Source of the DNA: Desulfobacterales bacterium
Lineage (GTDB): Bacteria; Desulfobacterota; Desulfobacteria; Desulfobacterales; Desulfosalsimonadaceae
NCBI GenBank assembly: GCA_018334555.1
Contig: JAGXLR010000009.1
Coordinates: forward strand, 1-36,065
Reading direction: 5' to 3'
DNA length: 36,065 nt
Notes under the pieces: generated by a model
Seen by the model: the letters and a program-made list of their open reading frames with translations, nothing else
What the model was told of the DNA's origin: nothing
Databases searched by the model: none
Shown: positions 17,112 through 24,181 of the stretch, one piece after another
How the letters are laid out: every line of letters starts with the position of its first letter
How positions within the stretch are numbered: the stretch's first letter is position 1
Made by a program: the position numbers and the translations under genes

Positions 17112-17587
17112 CTGCCGCATTGATCTTTCCCATTATTTTGCAGATGGCGGGTATTTTTGTCCTGCTGGCCGAGGTTATATTGCCCTCCGGCGGGGTTTTG
17201 ACCATTCTGGCCATCGGCTGCTTCGGTTATTCACTCTATTCGGTGTTTACCAACGTGTCCATGGCCGTCGGTATGATGTTTGTGGTGGCGGATATTATTA
17301 TCTTGCCCGTTGTTCTGATTGCCGGGTTAAAACTGCTCGCCTATTCGCCGGCAGCCCTTCGCAAATCCCTCAAGAAGACCGACGGTGTGACCTCGCAGTC
17401 CGAGAAATTGACGGGCTACATGGGCAGGAGCGGGAAGGCCATAACCCATCTTCGCCCGGCGGGCACGGCGTTGATCGAAGGCCGACGGGTAGACGTGGTC
17501 AGCCGGGGGGAGTTTATCGAAAGGGAAAAACCCGTTACCGTGATCGCGGTGGAGGGAAACCGGGTGGTGGTGCGGGAGTTAGAGTAA
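17108..17587 (+). CDS. Short NfeD-family membrane protein
   Basis: A 159-residue protein. Three hydrophobic segments lie in the first ~85 residues (LIFPIILQMAGIFVLLAEV, GVLTILAIGCFGYSLYSVF, VGMMFVVADIIILPVVLIAG). A soluble NfeD β-barrel domain (MGRSGKAITHLRPAGTALIEGRRVDVVSRGEFIEREKPVTVI) forms the C-terminus. It lacks a protease domain. Its ATG overlaps the stop of the long NfeD gene (ATGA), so they are translationally coupled, and floA follows after 46 nt. Such a protein likely sits in the same membrane complex as FloA. Its family is clear from the C-terminal domain it shares with its upstream neighbour; its own role is unknown. Confidence 0.85.
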   Translation: MTAALIFPIILQMAGIFVLLAEVILPSGGVLTILAIGCFGYSLYSVFTNVSMAVGMMFVVADIIILPVVLIAGLKLLAYSPAALRKSLKKTDGVTSQSEKLTGYMGRSGKAITHLRPAGTALIEGRRVDVVSRGEFIEREKPVTVIAVEGNRVVVRELE

Positions 17588-17611
17588 GAGTAAGATTAAG
17601 ATTAAGACTTA
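17582..17611. repeat. Five imperfect hexanucleotide units at the end of short nfeD
   Basis: GAGTAA, GAGTAA, GATTAA, GATTAA and GACTTA follow each other without gaps from the last codon of the short NfeD gene. The first unit contains its stop. The array ends 22 nt before the floA start and just upstream of the floA ribosome binding site, so a change in unit number would alter the nfeD-floA spacing but not a reading frame. Confidence 0.5.
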
Positions 17612-17633
17612 GGCAAAGATAGGAGAGAGCGTT

Positions 17634-18632
17634 ATGACACTGACCCATATTCTGTTTATCCTGCTTTTTATCGCCGTTATTGTGTTTATCTATTTTATCG
17701 GCTCCGCGATTTCCCTGTGGGTGCAGGCCCTGGTTTCAGGCGCGGCGGTGGGGCTTTTCAATATCGTGTTCATGCGGTTCCGAAAGATCCCGCCCAAATT
17801 AATCGTGAATGCAAAGATCATGGCCGTTAAAGCCGGGTTGGAGATATCCACCAACGATCTGGAATCCCATTATCTGGCCGGCGGGGACGTCATGCGGGTG
17901 GTACAGGCGCTGATCGCGGCGGATAAGGCCAATATCGACCTGATTTTCAACCGGGCGGCCGCTATTGATCTGGCCGGCAGAAATGTTCTGGAAGCCGTGC
18001 AGATGAGCGTCAACCCCAAGGTGATCGAAACGCCCATGGTGGCGGCCATGGCCAAAGACGGGATTCAGCTGCGGGCCACATCCCGCGTCACCGTGCGAGC
18101 CAATATTGACCGCCTGGTCGGCGGGGCCGGCGAGGAGACCATCCTGGCCCGCGTCGGTGAAGGCATCGTCACAACGATCGGCTCTTCCGACAGCCACAAG
18201 AACGTGCTTGAAAACCCGGACAGCATTTCCCGCCGCGTGCTCGAAAAAGGCCTGGATGCGGGAACCGCCTACGAGATTTTATCCATTGATATCGCGGATG
18301 TGGATGTGGGCAAGAATATCGGGGCCGAGCTCGAGACCGACCGGGCCGAGGCGGACAAGAAAATCGCCCAGGCCAAGGCGGAGGAGCGCCGCGCCATGGC
18401 CTATGCGGCCGAGCAGGAGATGAAGGCCAGGGTTCAGGAAATGCGCGCCAAGGTAGTGGAGGCGGAAGCCGAAGTCCCAATGGCCATGGCCGAAGCATTC
18501 CGAAGCGGCAACCTTGGGGTTATGGACTATTACCGGATGAAGAATATCGAAGCCGATACCCAGATGCGCGATACCATCGGCAAGCGCGAAGATGGCGGGG
18601 ATTATCCGGAAACGCCGGAGCATGAAGAATGA
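17634..18632 (+). CDS. floA: Flotillin-like protein FloA (YqfA / UPF0365)
   Basis: A 332-residue protein with a hydrophobic N-terminus (residues ~5-40) that anchors it in the inner membrane. The FloA-specific PHB-like region follows: [88 protein letters not shown] Glu/Ala-rich coiled coil ([35 protein letters not shown]) and an acidic tail complete it. FloA organises functional membrane microdomains with NfeD partners in Bacillus. Here both an NfeD protease and a short NfeD precede it in the same operon. An AGGAGAG site lies ~7 nt before the ATG. Length and motif order are normal. Confidence 0.95.
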   Translation: MTLTHILFILLFIAVIVFIYFIGSAISLWVQALVSGAAVGLFNIVFMRFRKIPPKLIVNAKIMAVKAGLEISTNDLESHYLAGGDVMRVVQALIAADKANIDLIFNRAAAIDLAGRNVLEAVQMSVNPKVIETPMVAAMAKDGIQLRATSRVTVRANIDRLVGGAGEETILARVGEGIVTTIGSSDSHKNVLENPDSISRRVLEKGLDAGTAYEILSIDIADVDVGKNIGAELETDRAEADKKIAQAKAEERRAMAYAAEQEMKARVQEMRAKVVEAEAEVPMAMAEAFRSGNLGVMDYYRMKNIEADTQMRDTIGKREDGGDYPETPEHEE

Positions 18633-18653
18633 ACCGACTAAAGGTGGATCAAA

Positions 18654-19169
18654 ATGAATTTTGAGGTTCTGTTTCTATTGTTCATTTTGGGGGTCATGAT
18701 TTTTACCCAGATCCTCAAGCAGATGGCCCGGAAATCGGTAAAGAAGGCTGAAAAGCCCGCAGCCGGATGGCGCAAGGGGCTCGAGAATATACTGGAGGAG
18801 TTCAGACAGGAGATGGAAACCGGTAGGGAGTCCTCGGAAACCGAAGAGAAACCGGCCCGTGTCCGGTCCTGGTGGGAGGATCTGATGCCTGAAGAAGAGG
18901 CCCCCAAACAGACGGCTGCCGAAGCGGCGCCGGCAGAATCCGGGCGCGGCGCCGCTACCGACGAAGGGGAAAAATTTCGGGATGAGGCCGATAGCGGCTT
19001 CAGGCAGTGGGGGGCCGGGGCAAAAGCCCGGCAGGACGCATCCCCGGCCCCTGAAAGAGTCCCCCATCCGGCAAAAAGGGGGCGCCTATCCCGTCAGGAT
19101 TTGCGCCAGGCGGTGATTTGGTCTGAAATTTTGGCGTCGCCTTTAGGCATTCGGGGGCCTAAAAACTGA
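18654..19169 (+). CDS. Unknown single-pass membrane protein of the floA operon
   Basis: A 171-residue protein with one N-terminal membrane helix (VLFLLFILGVMIFTQIL, residues ~5-21), then a positively charged stretch (RKSVKKAEK), a long low-complexity acidic/Ala-rich linker, and a short conserved-looking C-terminal segment (RQDLRQAVIWSEILASPLGIRGP). The helix-linker-peptide layout suggests a tether that presents its C-terminal peptide to a partner in the cytoplasm, perhaps FloA or NfeD. I do not recognise a named family. AAGGTGG precedes the ATG, and the gene follows floA by 21 nt, so it is likely the last gene of the operon. Confidence 0.75.
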   Translation: MNFEVLFLLFILGVMIFTQILKQMARKSVKKAEKPAAGWRKGLENILEEFRQEMETGRESSETEEKPARVRSWWEDLMPEEEAPKQTAAEAAPAESGRGAATDEGEKFRDEADSGFRQWGAGAKARQDASPAPERVPHPAKRGRLSRQDLRQAVIWSEILASPLGIRGPKN

Positions 19170-19234
19170 GGGCTCTTGAGGGAGCATCATTTATTGACAT
19201 CATAAGATTATGTTTATATAGTTATTATATAATT

Positions 19235-19732
19235 AAATTTGACAATCTCGTAAAAAGCGATTTATTGCGCTGGCGCCCCATTTTTGCAGAAAATAACTCT
19301 GAAAAGCGTCCGCATTGTCATTTCGAGCGGTAGCGAGAAATCTTTAACAATCAAGATTCCTCGTCACTTTCGTTTCTCGGAATGACAGCAGCGGAAGCTT
19401 CTAAGATAATATTAAATATTGTCGAGTTCCTTGGAAGTACCTCCCCCGGGCCAAGGCCCGGGACCGAGCTTAGAAGTAACTTCTTTTATGAGTTTAATGG
19501 GTGAAGTGTATAACATTATGATTTTTAACCTAATACCTAAAACCCATAACCCAATACCTAACGAAGTTACTTAGAAGTCCAATATCTGTGTTGCGCTTCC
19601 GTCCCTCGGAATTTCACGTACAGCTAAGTACGCTGCATTCCTCGGGATTTTGCGCGCCCCCGGATCTTAACCGGGGCTTGAACTTTTTACTTTGCCATCC
19701 TAAAATCGACTTTTTACGAGATTGTCAAATTT
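19235..19732. repeat. MITE-like 498-bp element with 23-bp perfect inverted ends
   Basis: The left end (19235-19257, containing GACAATCTCGTAAAAAG) is the exact reverse complement of the right end (19710-19732, containing CTTTTTACGAGATTGTC) over 23 bp. No open frame of transposase size lies inside. The right part (19572-19732) is nearly the same as the copy at 25480-25620: CCAATATCTGTGTTGCGCT, CTCGGAATTTCACGTACAGC, TAAGTACGCTGCATTCCTCG and ACTTTGCCATCCTAAAATCG occur in order in both. The left part matches the decayed copy at 491-660. It may therefore be a composite of two related units. No clear target duplication is visible around it. Confidence 0.7.
19317..19386. repeat. REP-like palindrome inside the large element
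   Basis: GTCATTTCGAG (19317-19327) pairs with CTCGGAATGAC (19376-19386) with one mismatch. An inner imperfect pair is formed by GAAATCTTTAA and the later AAGATTCC. It is related to the decayed version near 570-634 and more distantly to the palindrome at 8628-8700. Confidence 0.6.
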
Positions 19733-19780
19733 TAAAAAGGTAAATTTTTATATTCTTTTTAAGGAGTTGAAGCGTTTTTT

Positions 19781-19817
19781 ACTTGAAAATCGCTCAATTT
19801 AGGTTGTAGAAAGCTGT
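19781..19817. repeat. CGCTCAATTTAGG-family repeat, copy 1
   Basis: ACTTGAAAATCGCTCAATTT plus AGGT (19781-19804) is the exact reverse complement of 22368-22391. The following TAGAAAGCTGT also appears at 27744-27754, where it follows ACTTGCAAATCG after an apparent internal deletion. The repeat lies upstream of the CoA-transferase-family gene. Confidence 0.6.
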
Positions 19818-20117
19818 TTAGACATAACAATATAGCATTTGTCAATAGCATTTGTTTAGAGAATTGGGATTTAATCATCCGCCTTAAACCTTTAATCTGC
19901 CTAACCCAATACCAATACCCAAAACCCCTACATTCCATATTGACTTTTTTTCTTTTTGATGCTCTCGTAATGCCAATTCCTTTTAAATCAGTCGGTTCCG
20001 GATATTTACCCGTCAATTCGGCCGACGACCCGAAGATAATAAAAGGAGGTGTTTGAGAGGTTGATCCAATTCGGATCCTAATTCTATCGAGGTGGATAAT
20101 GACCCGGAGGTTGATTG

Positions 20118-22304
20118 ATGGAAAAACGACCCGTTTTTTATCAAGATGTAGAGAAATGTGTGGATGCCGTTATTCAGAAAGTGGGCAAAAAAATCGTATT
20201 GGGTTTGCCGCTGGGCCTCGGCAAACCCAACGAGTTTGCTAATGCCATTTATCGCAGGGCCAAGAACGACCCTTCGATTGAACTTATTATTTGTACCGCC
20301 CTCTCCCTGGAGCGGCCGAAGGGTAACAGCGATCTGGAGAAACGGTTTCTCGAGCCGTTTGTTGAGAGAAAGTTTGGCGGCGTGGTGGATCTTGATTACA
20401 TGAGCGATCTTCGCGCCGGAGGGCTTCCTGAAAATGTCGAGCTGAGGGAGTTTTACGCCAAGGCCGGCGCCTACCTGAATGTGACCCATACGCAGCAGAA
20501 TTATATCAGCTCCAATTATACCCATGCATGGCGGGATATTCTGGATAACGACGTGAATGTGATCGCCCAAATGGTTTGTAAAAAAGAGCTTGACGGCAGA
20601 ACCCGCTATAGCATGAGCTGTAATCCGGAAGTCGCGCTTGATTTGGGACCGGCCATGCGGGAGCTTGAAAAAAAGGGCAAAAAGATTTGTATCATTGCCC
20701 AGATTAACCAGAATCTGCCGTTTATGTATGGGGATGCAGTGGTCGAACCCGAAATTTACGACATGGTGATCGATAGCTCAGCCTATTATTCCCGACTGTT
20801 CGGGGCTCCAAAAATGTCCATCCCTACGCCGGATTATATGATCGGTCTTCAGGCCAGCACCCTTATTAAAGACGGCGGCACCCTTCAGATCGGGATTGGC
20901 TCTTTGGGGGACGCCCTATGCTATGGCCTTCAGCTGCGCCATGAAAACAACGCCGAGTACAAACGGTTTATCAATGATACCCATATATATGAAAAATTCG
21001 GCCATGTGATTGACCGCGTCGGGGGGTTGGAGGCTTTTGACGAAGGCATCCTTGGGTCCACCGAGATGCTTGTTGACGGCTATCTTCATTTGCTGAAGAG
21101 CCATGTGGTCAAACGCAAGACCTATAACAGCGTGCCTATTCAGCGGTTGATCAATGAGGGCAAAATCGATGAAAAAGTAACCCCCAAGACCCTTGAGTAT
21201 CTGATCGAAGCGGGGGCCGTTCGTCCCCGGCTGTCTTCTGCGGATTTTAATTTTTTGTCCGAATTCGGAATTTTTAAATCCGGCATGAAGTTTAAAGACG
21301 GCGTGATCCATGCCGACGGTCAGGAGATCCCCGCGGATTTGTCCGATTCCCAAAACATGGAGCGGGTGATTCAACACTGTCTGGGCGACACGCTTAAGAA
21401 CGATATACTGATTCACGGCGGATTTTTTCTGGGACCGGAGGGCTTCTATCAGGCGCTCAATGATATGAGCGAAGAAGAGCGCCGGAAAATTTTTATGACC
21501 AGCGTTCTAAATGTCAACCAATTACACGGCAACAACCCGTATTACAGTGAAGAGCTAAAAGTGCTCCAGCGAAGGCATGGCCGTTTTGTCAATGCCTGCC
21601 TGATGGTAACGCTCTCCGGTGCAGTGGTTTCCGACGGCCTGGAAAACGGTCAGGTGATCAGCGGCGTCGGCGGGCAGTACAATTTTGTCTCCCAGGCTCA
21701 TGCCTTACCGGATGCGCGTTCAATTCTGATGTGCAAGGCCACCCGGGCCAGCGGCAAGAATATCGCCTCAAATATCGTTTTTAACTATGGCAATACAACA
21801 ATCCCCCGACATTTGCGCGATATCGTGATTACTGAATATGGGATTGCGGATTTAAGGGGAAAAACCGACAAGGAGGTTATCAGGCAGTTGGTAAATATCA
21901 CGGATTCAAGGTTTCAGGCCGAACTGCTTCAGAAGGCCAAGGATGCCAAAAAAATCCCCGCCAGCTATCAGATACCCGATCAGTTCCGGAACAACTATCC
22001 GCAGCGGCTGGAAGATGAAATGGCCCCCTATAAAAAAGCCGGTTTGTTTCCGCCCTTCCCTTTTGGGACGGATTTTACGGATGAGGAGCTGGTTATCGGA
22101 AAAGTCCTCAAATGGTTAAAATCACAGATGACAGAGGGCTTTACCAAGGTCTCGAGTCTGAGCAAGGCGATGACCATCCGAACCGTGCCGCAGGCGGCTA
22201 TGCCCTATTTGGAACGTCTGGGGCTGGATGCCCCAAATTCCGCCAAAGAAAAAATGATGCAGAAAATGGTAATATATGCCCTTCACGCGCAAAACGTCAT
22301 TTAA
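20118..22304 (+). CDS. Large acetyl-CoA hydrolase/transferase-family protein
   Basis: A 728-residue protein; the ATG at 20118 with GGAGG at 20106-20110 is preferred to the TTG one codon earlier. It belongs to the acetyl-CoA hydrolase/CoA-transferase family but is far longer than the usual 430-520 residues. The N-terminal CoA-transferase-like fold has KKIVLGLPLGLGKPNEF and DGGTLQIGIGSLGDAL. The motif STEMLVDG keeps the Glu (residue 316) expected as the catalytic nucleophile, in contrast to the fusion protein at 13508. An extra ~150-residue insertion (about 335-480) precedes the C-terminal domain with SGVGGQYNFVSQAHALPDARS and VITEYGIADLRGKTDKEV. It probably transfers or hydrolyses CoA thioesters; the substrate is unknown. 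The next gene on the same strand is a PEPCK-like gene 235 bp on. Confidence 0.85.
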   Translation: MEKRPVFYQDVEKCVDAVIQKVGKKIVLGLPLGLGKPNEFANAIYRRAKNDPSIELIICTALSLERPKGNSDLEKRFLEPFVERKFGGVVDLDYMSDLRAGGLPENVELREFYAKAGAYLNVTHTQQNYISSNYTHAWRDILDNDVNVIAQMVCKKELDGRTRYSMSCNPEVALDLGPAMRELEKKGKKICIIAQINQNLPFMYGDAVVEPEIYDMVIDSSAYYSRLFGAPKMSIPTPDYMIGLQASTLIKDGGTLQIGIGSLGDALCYGLQLRHENNAEYKRFINDTHIYEKFGHVIDRVGGLEAFDEGILGSTEMLVDGYLHLLKSHVVKRKTYNSVPIQRLINEGKIDEKVTPKTLEYLIEAGAVRPRLSSADFNFLSEFGIFKSGMKFKDGVIHADGQEIPADLSDSQNMERVIQHCLGDTLKNDILIHGGFFLGPEGFYQALNDMSEEERRKIFMTSVLNVNQLHGNNPYYSEELKVLQRRHGRFVNACLMVTLSGAVVSDGLENGQVISGVGGQYNFVSQAHALPDARSILMCKATRASGKNIASNIVFNYGNTTIPRHLRDIVITEYGIADLRGKTDKEVIRQLVNITDSRFQAELLQKAKDAKKIPASYQIPDQFRNNYPQRLEDEMAPYKKAGLFPPFPFGTDFTDEELVIGKVLKWLKSQMTEGFTKVSSLSKAMTIRTVPQAAMPYLERLGLDAPNSAKEKMMQKMVIYALHAQNVI

Positions 22305-22367
22305 AACCGGCTAAGGCAAATGAACTTGTTGATCATTGCCTGGAAATAGGGTTATAGATATTCTATA

Positions 22368-22525
22368 ACCTAAATTGAGCGATTTTCAAGTTTACCGCTG
22401 ACGCAGTAGATGCGGTGAAATTGGAAATCCCGGAGGGTTTCAAATTTTTTGATCAAAAAATGATTCAATGCCCTGAAAATAAAATAAAAATTAAACCTTA
22501 AAAAAATGAAACGCTCAATTTAGGT
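22368..22525. repeat. Inverted pair of CGCTCAATTTAGG-family repeats
   Basis: ACCTAAATTGAGCG (22368-22381) and CGCTCAATTTAGGT (22512-22525) are perfect 14-bp reverse complements about 130 bp apart, in the 235-bp gap between the CoA-transferase-like and PEPCK-like genes. The left arm extends to a 24-bp exact inverted match with 19781-19804. The right arm ends 15 bp before the PEPCK-like start codon and abuts its AAAGGAG ribosome binding site, so a stem could affect translation. Confidence 0.6.
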
Positions 22526-22539
22526 ATAAAGGAGATATT

Positions 22540-24177
22540 ATGGAAACCAGTCTTAATTTTGAAGATTTCGGGCGGAAACATCTGCGCCGTATTCATCGGA
22601 ATCTCCCCACACCGGCGCTCTATGAAAATATCGTAAAAAACCGGGAGGGGCAACTGGCGCATCTCGGTCCGGTGGTCGTTCGCACGGGCCATTATAATGA
22701 GATGCCGCCGGAGGACAAGTTTATCGTCAAGGATGCATTAAGCGAGGAAAAGGTTTTCTGGAGCGAAGAAAAAAACGAGCTTTCGGAAAATCACTTCGAC
22801 TCCCTGTTTCACCGGTTGTTGGCCTATATGCATGACAAGGAAGCCTATGTGCAGGACTGTCTGATCGGGAGTGTGCCCGAATATCAGATTCCGATCCGGA
22901 TTGTTACGGAGACGGCCTGGCACAGCCTGTTCGCCCGGAACATGTACTATCAGATCCATGACCCGGCACAACTCGAAGCGTTCGCGCCGGATTTTACAAT
23001 TATCCATATTCCCGGGTTTAACGCCATCCCGGAGCAGGACGGAACCCATTCATCGTCGTTTGTTATTTATAATTTAAGCCGGAAGCTGGTTTTAATCGGG
23101 GGGTCCAGTTATGCCGGGGAGATCAAGCAGGCGGTGTTTACGATTGCCAGTTACCTGATGCCGGCGCCGGTCTTTTGTATGCGATGTTCGGCCAATGTCG
23201 GACCGGATGGGGATGTGGCGATCTTTCTCGGCAGGGAGGAGACCGGAAAGACGACTTTGGCTGTGGATGAGAGCCGCCGGTTGCTTGGCGATCACCTCCA
23301 CGGATGGAGCGATAAGGGCATTTTCAACCTCGAGTGGGGGGGGTACGCGAAAATGTACCATCTGTCCGTCGAAGAACAACCGTTTATCTATGATTGTTCG
23401 CGAAAGTTCGGCACCCTGCTGGAAAATATCACCATTGATCCGGATGCCCGGCGGATCGATTTTAAAGAGGGAAGCCTGACGAAGAACACCAGAGGGGTCT
23501 TTCCGATTTCCCATATTCCGAATGCCATTCGCAGCGGAATCTTCGATCCCCCAAAAAATTTATTCCTGTTGACCTGTGATGCTTTTGGCGTTTTGCCGCC
23601 GATTGCCCGGTTGACGCCGGAACAGGCTGTTTATGCATTTTTATCCGCCTATACATCGAAGTTTACCCAGACGGATAGCGGTGAGTTCCAGCCGCAGGTG
23701 ATGTTTAACGTCTGCTTTGGGGATACGGCGCTTGCCCTTCCTGCCTATGCCTATGGCATGCGGCTTTTGGAAAATATTAGATCATACGATATTGCCTGTT
23801 GGCTCATGAATACCGGATGGATCGGGGAGCCCTCCTATAAAGGCGAACGCATCAAAATCCGCTATTCCAGGGCGCTGGCTAATGCGGCAATATCCGGTGT
23901 TTTTGATGATGTGGAATTCGAAACGGATCCGGTTTTTCAATATGAGGTCCCAAAGGCCTGCCCGGGCGTGGATGTGCCCGCCAATATACTGATTCCTCGT
24001 GAAGCAGCGGCAGACCCTGGGGATTATGACCTTCGCGCCAATCGATTGGTCGCTGAGTTCATAAAGGATTTTTCCCAATACGAAGACAAGATGCCGGAAG
24101 ATATGCGGACCATGCTTTCCCAGATCATATCCATGGATGACACCCTGGATCTGGAGGAGTTCGGATTTTCGATATGA
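22540..24177 (+). CDS. ATP-type PEP carboxykinase homologue lacking most catalytic residues
   Basis: A 545-residue protein that aligns end to end with ATP-dependent phosphoenolpyruvate carboxykinase: YAGEIKQAVFTIASYL, CMRCSANVGPDGDVAIF, HGWSDKGIFNLEWGGYAK, DFKEGSLTKNTRGVFPISHIPN, LTCDAFGVLPPIARLTPEQA, NTGWIGEPSYKGERIKI. By alignment from memory with E. coli PckA, the metal ligands K213, H232 and D269 are Q197, R215 and H252 here. The oxaloacetate-binding R65 is M55, and the P-loop GLSGTGKTT is GREETGKTT. K254/T255 (K237/T238) and R333 (R318) are kept. The reading frame is intact and family-like to the last residues, so it is maintained, but normal PEPCK activity is unlikely. An AAAGGAG site supports the start. 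Possible roles include a regulatory nucleotide-binding pseudoenzyme. Confidence 0.88.
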   Translation: METSLNFEDFGRKHLRRIHRNLPTPALYENIVKNREGQLAHLGPVVVRTGHYNEMPPEDKFIVKDALSEEKVFWSEEKNELSENHFDSLFHRLLAYMHDKEAYVQDCLIGSVPEYQIPIRIVTETAWHSLFARNMYYQIHDPAQLEAFAPDFTIIHIPGFNAIPEQDGTHSSSFVIYNLSRKLVLIGGSSYAGEIKQAVFTIASYLMPAPVFCMRCSANVGPDGDVAIFLGREETGKTTLAVDESRRLLGDHLHGWSDKGIFNLEWGGYAKMYHLSVEEQPFIYDCSRKFGTLLENITIDPDARRIDFKEGSLTKNTRGVFPISHIPNAIRSGIFDPPKNLFLLTCDAFGVLPPIARLTPEQAVYAFLSAYTSKFTQTDSGEFQPQVMFNVCFGDTALALPAYAYGMRLLENIRSYDIACWLMNTGWIGEPSYKGERIKIRYSRALANAAISGVFDDVEFETDPVFQYEVPKACPGVDVPANILIPREAAADPGDYDLRANRLVAEFIKDFSQYEDKMPEDMRTMLSQIISMDDTLDLEEFGFSI

Positions 24178-24181
24178 CGGC

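Larger units (their letters stand above)
19170..20117. other. Repeat-rich intergenic island
   Basis: This 948-bp gap has no credible gene. It holds the 498-bp inverted-end element (19235-19732), nested palindromes (19317-19386; CCCGGGCC-AA-GGCCCGGG-type hairpin at 19445-19462; CCCCGG/CCGGGG at 19658-19676), two CCCAATACC-type tracts (19527-19562, 19901-19930), and one copy of the CGCTCAATTTAGG family (19781-19817). The last ~150 bp before the gene at 20118 presumably hold its promoter, which I cannot pinpoint. Confidence 0.7.

Noticed and set aside
17086-17622. 178-codon frame ending in an Arg-rich tail
   Set aside because: It overlaps the well-supported short nfeD gene in another frame, and the tail is a translation of the hexanucleotide repeat.
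19445-19462. CCCGGGCCAAGGCCCGGG hairpin as a terminator for the floA operon
   Set aside because: It lies about 275 bp beyond the last gene, inside the repeat element, and no T-run follows it.
19759-20016. 85-codon minus-strand frame
   Set aside because: It is made largely of the CGCTCAATTTAGG and CCCAATACC repeats read through by chance.
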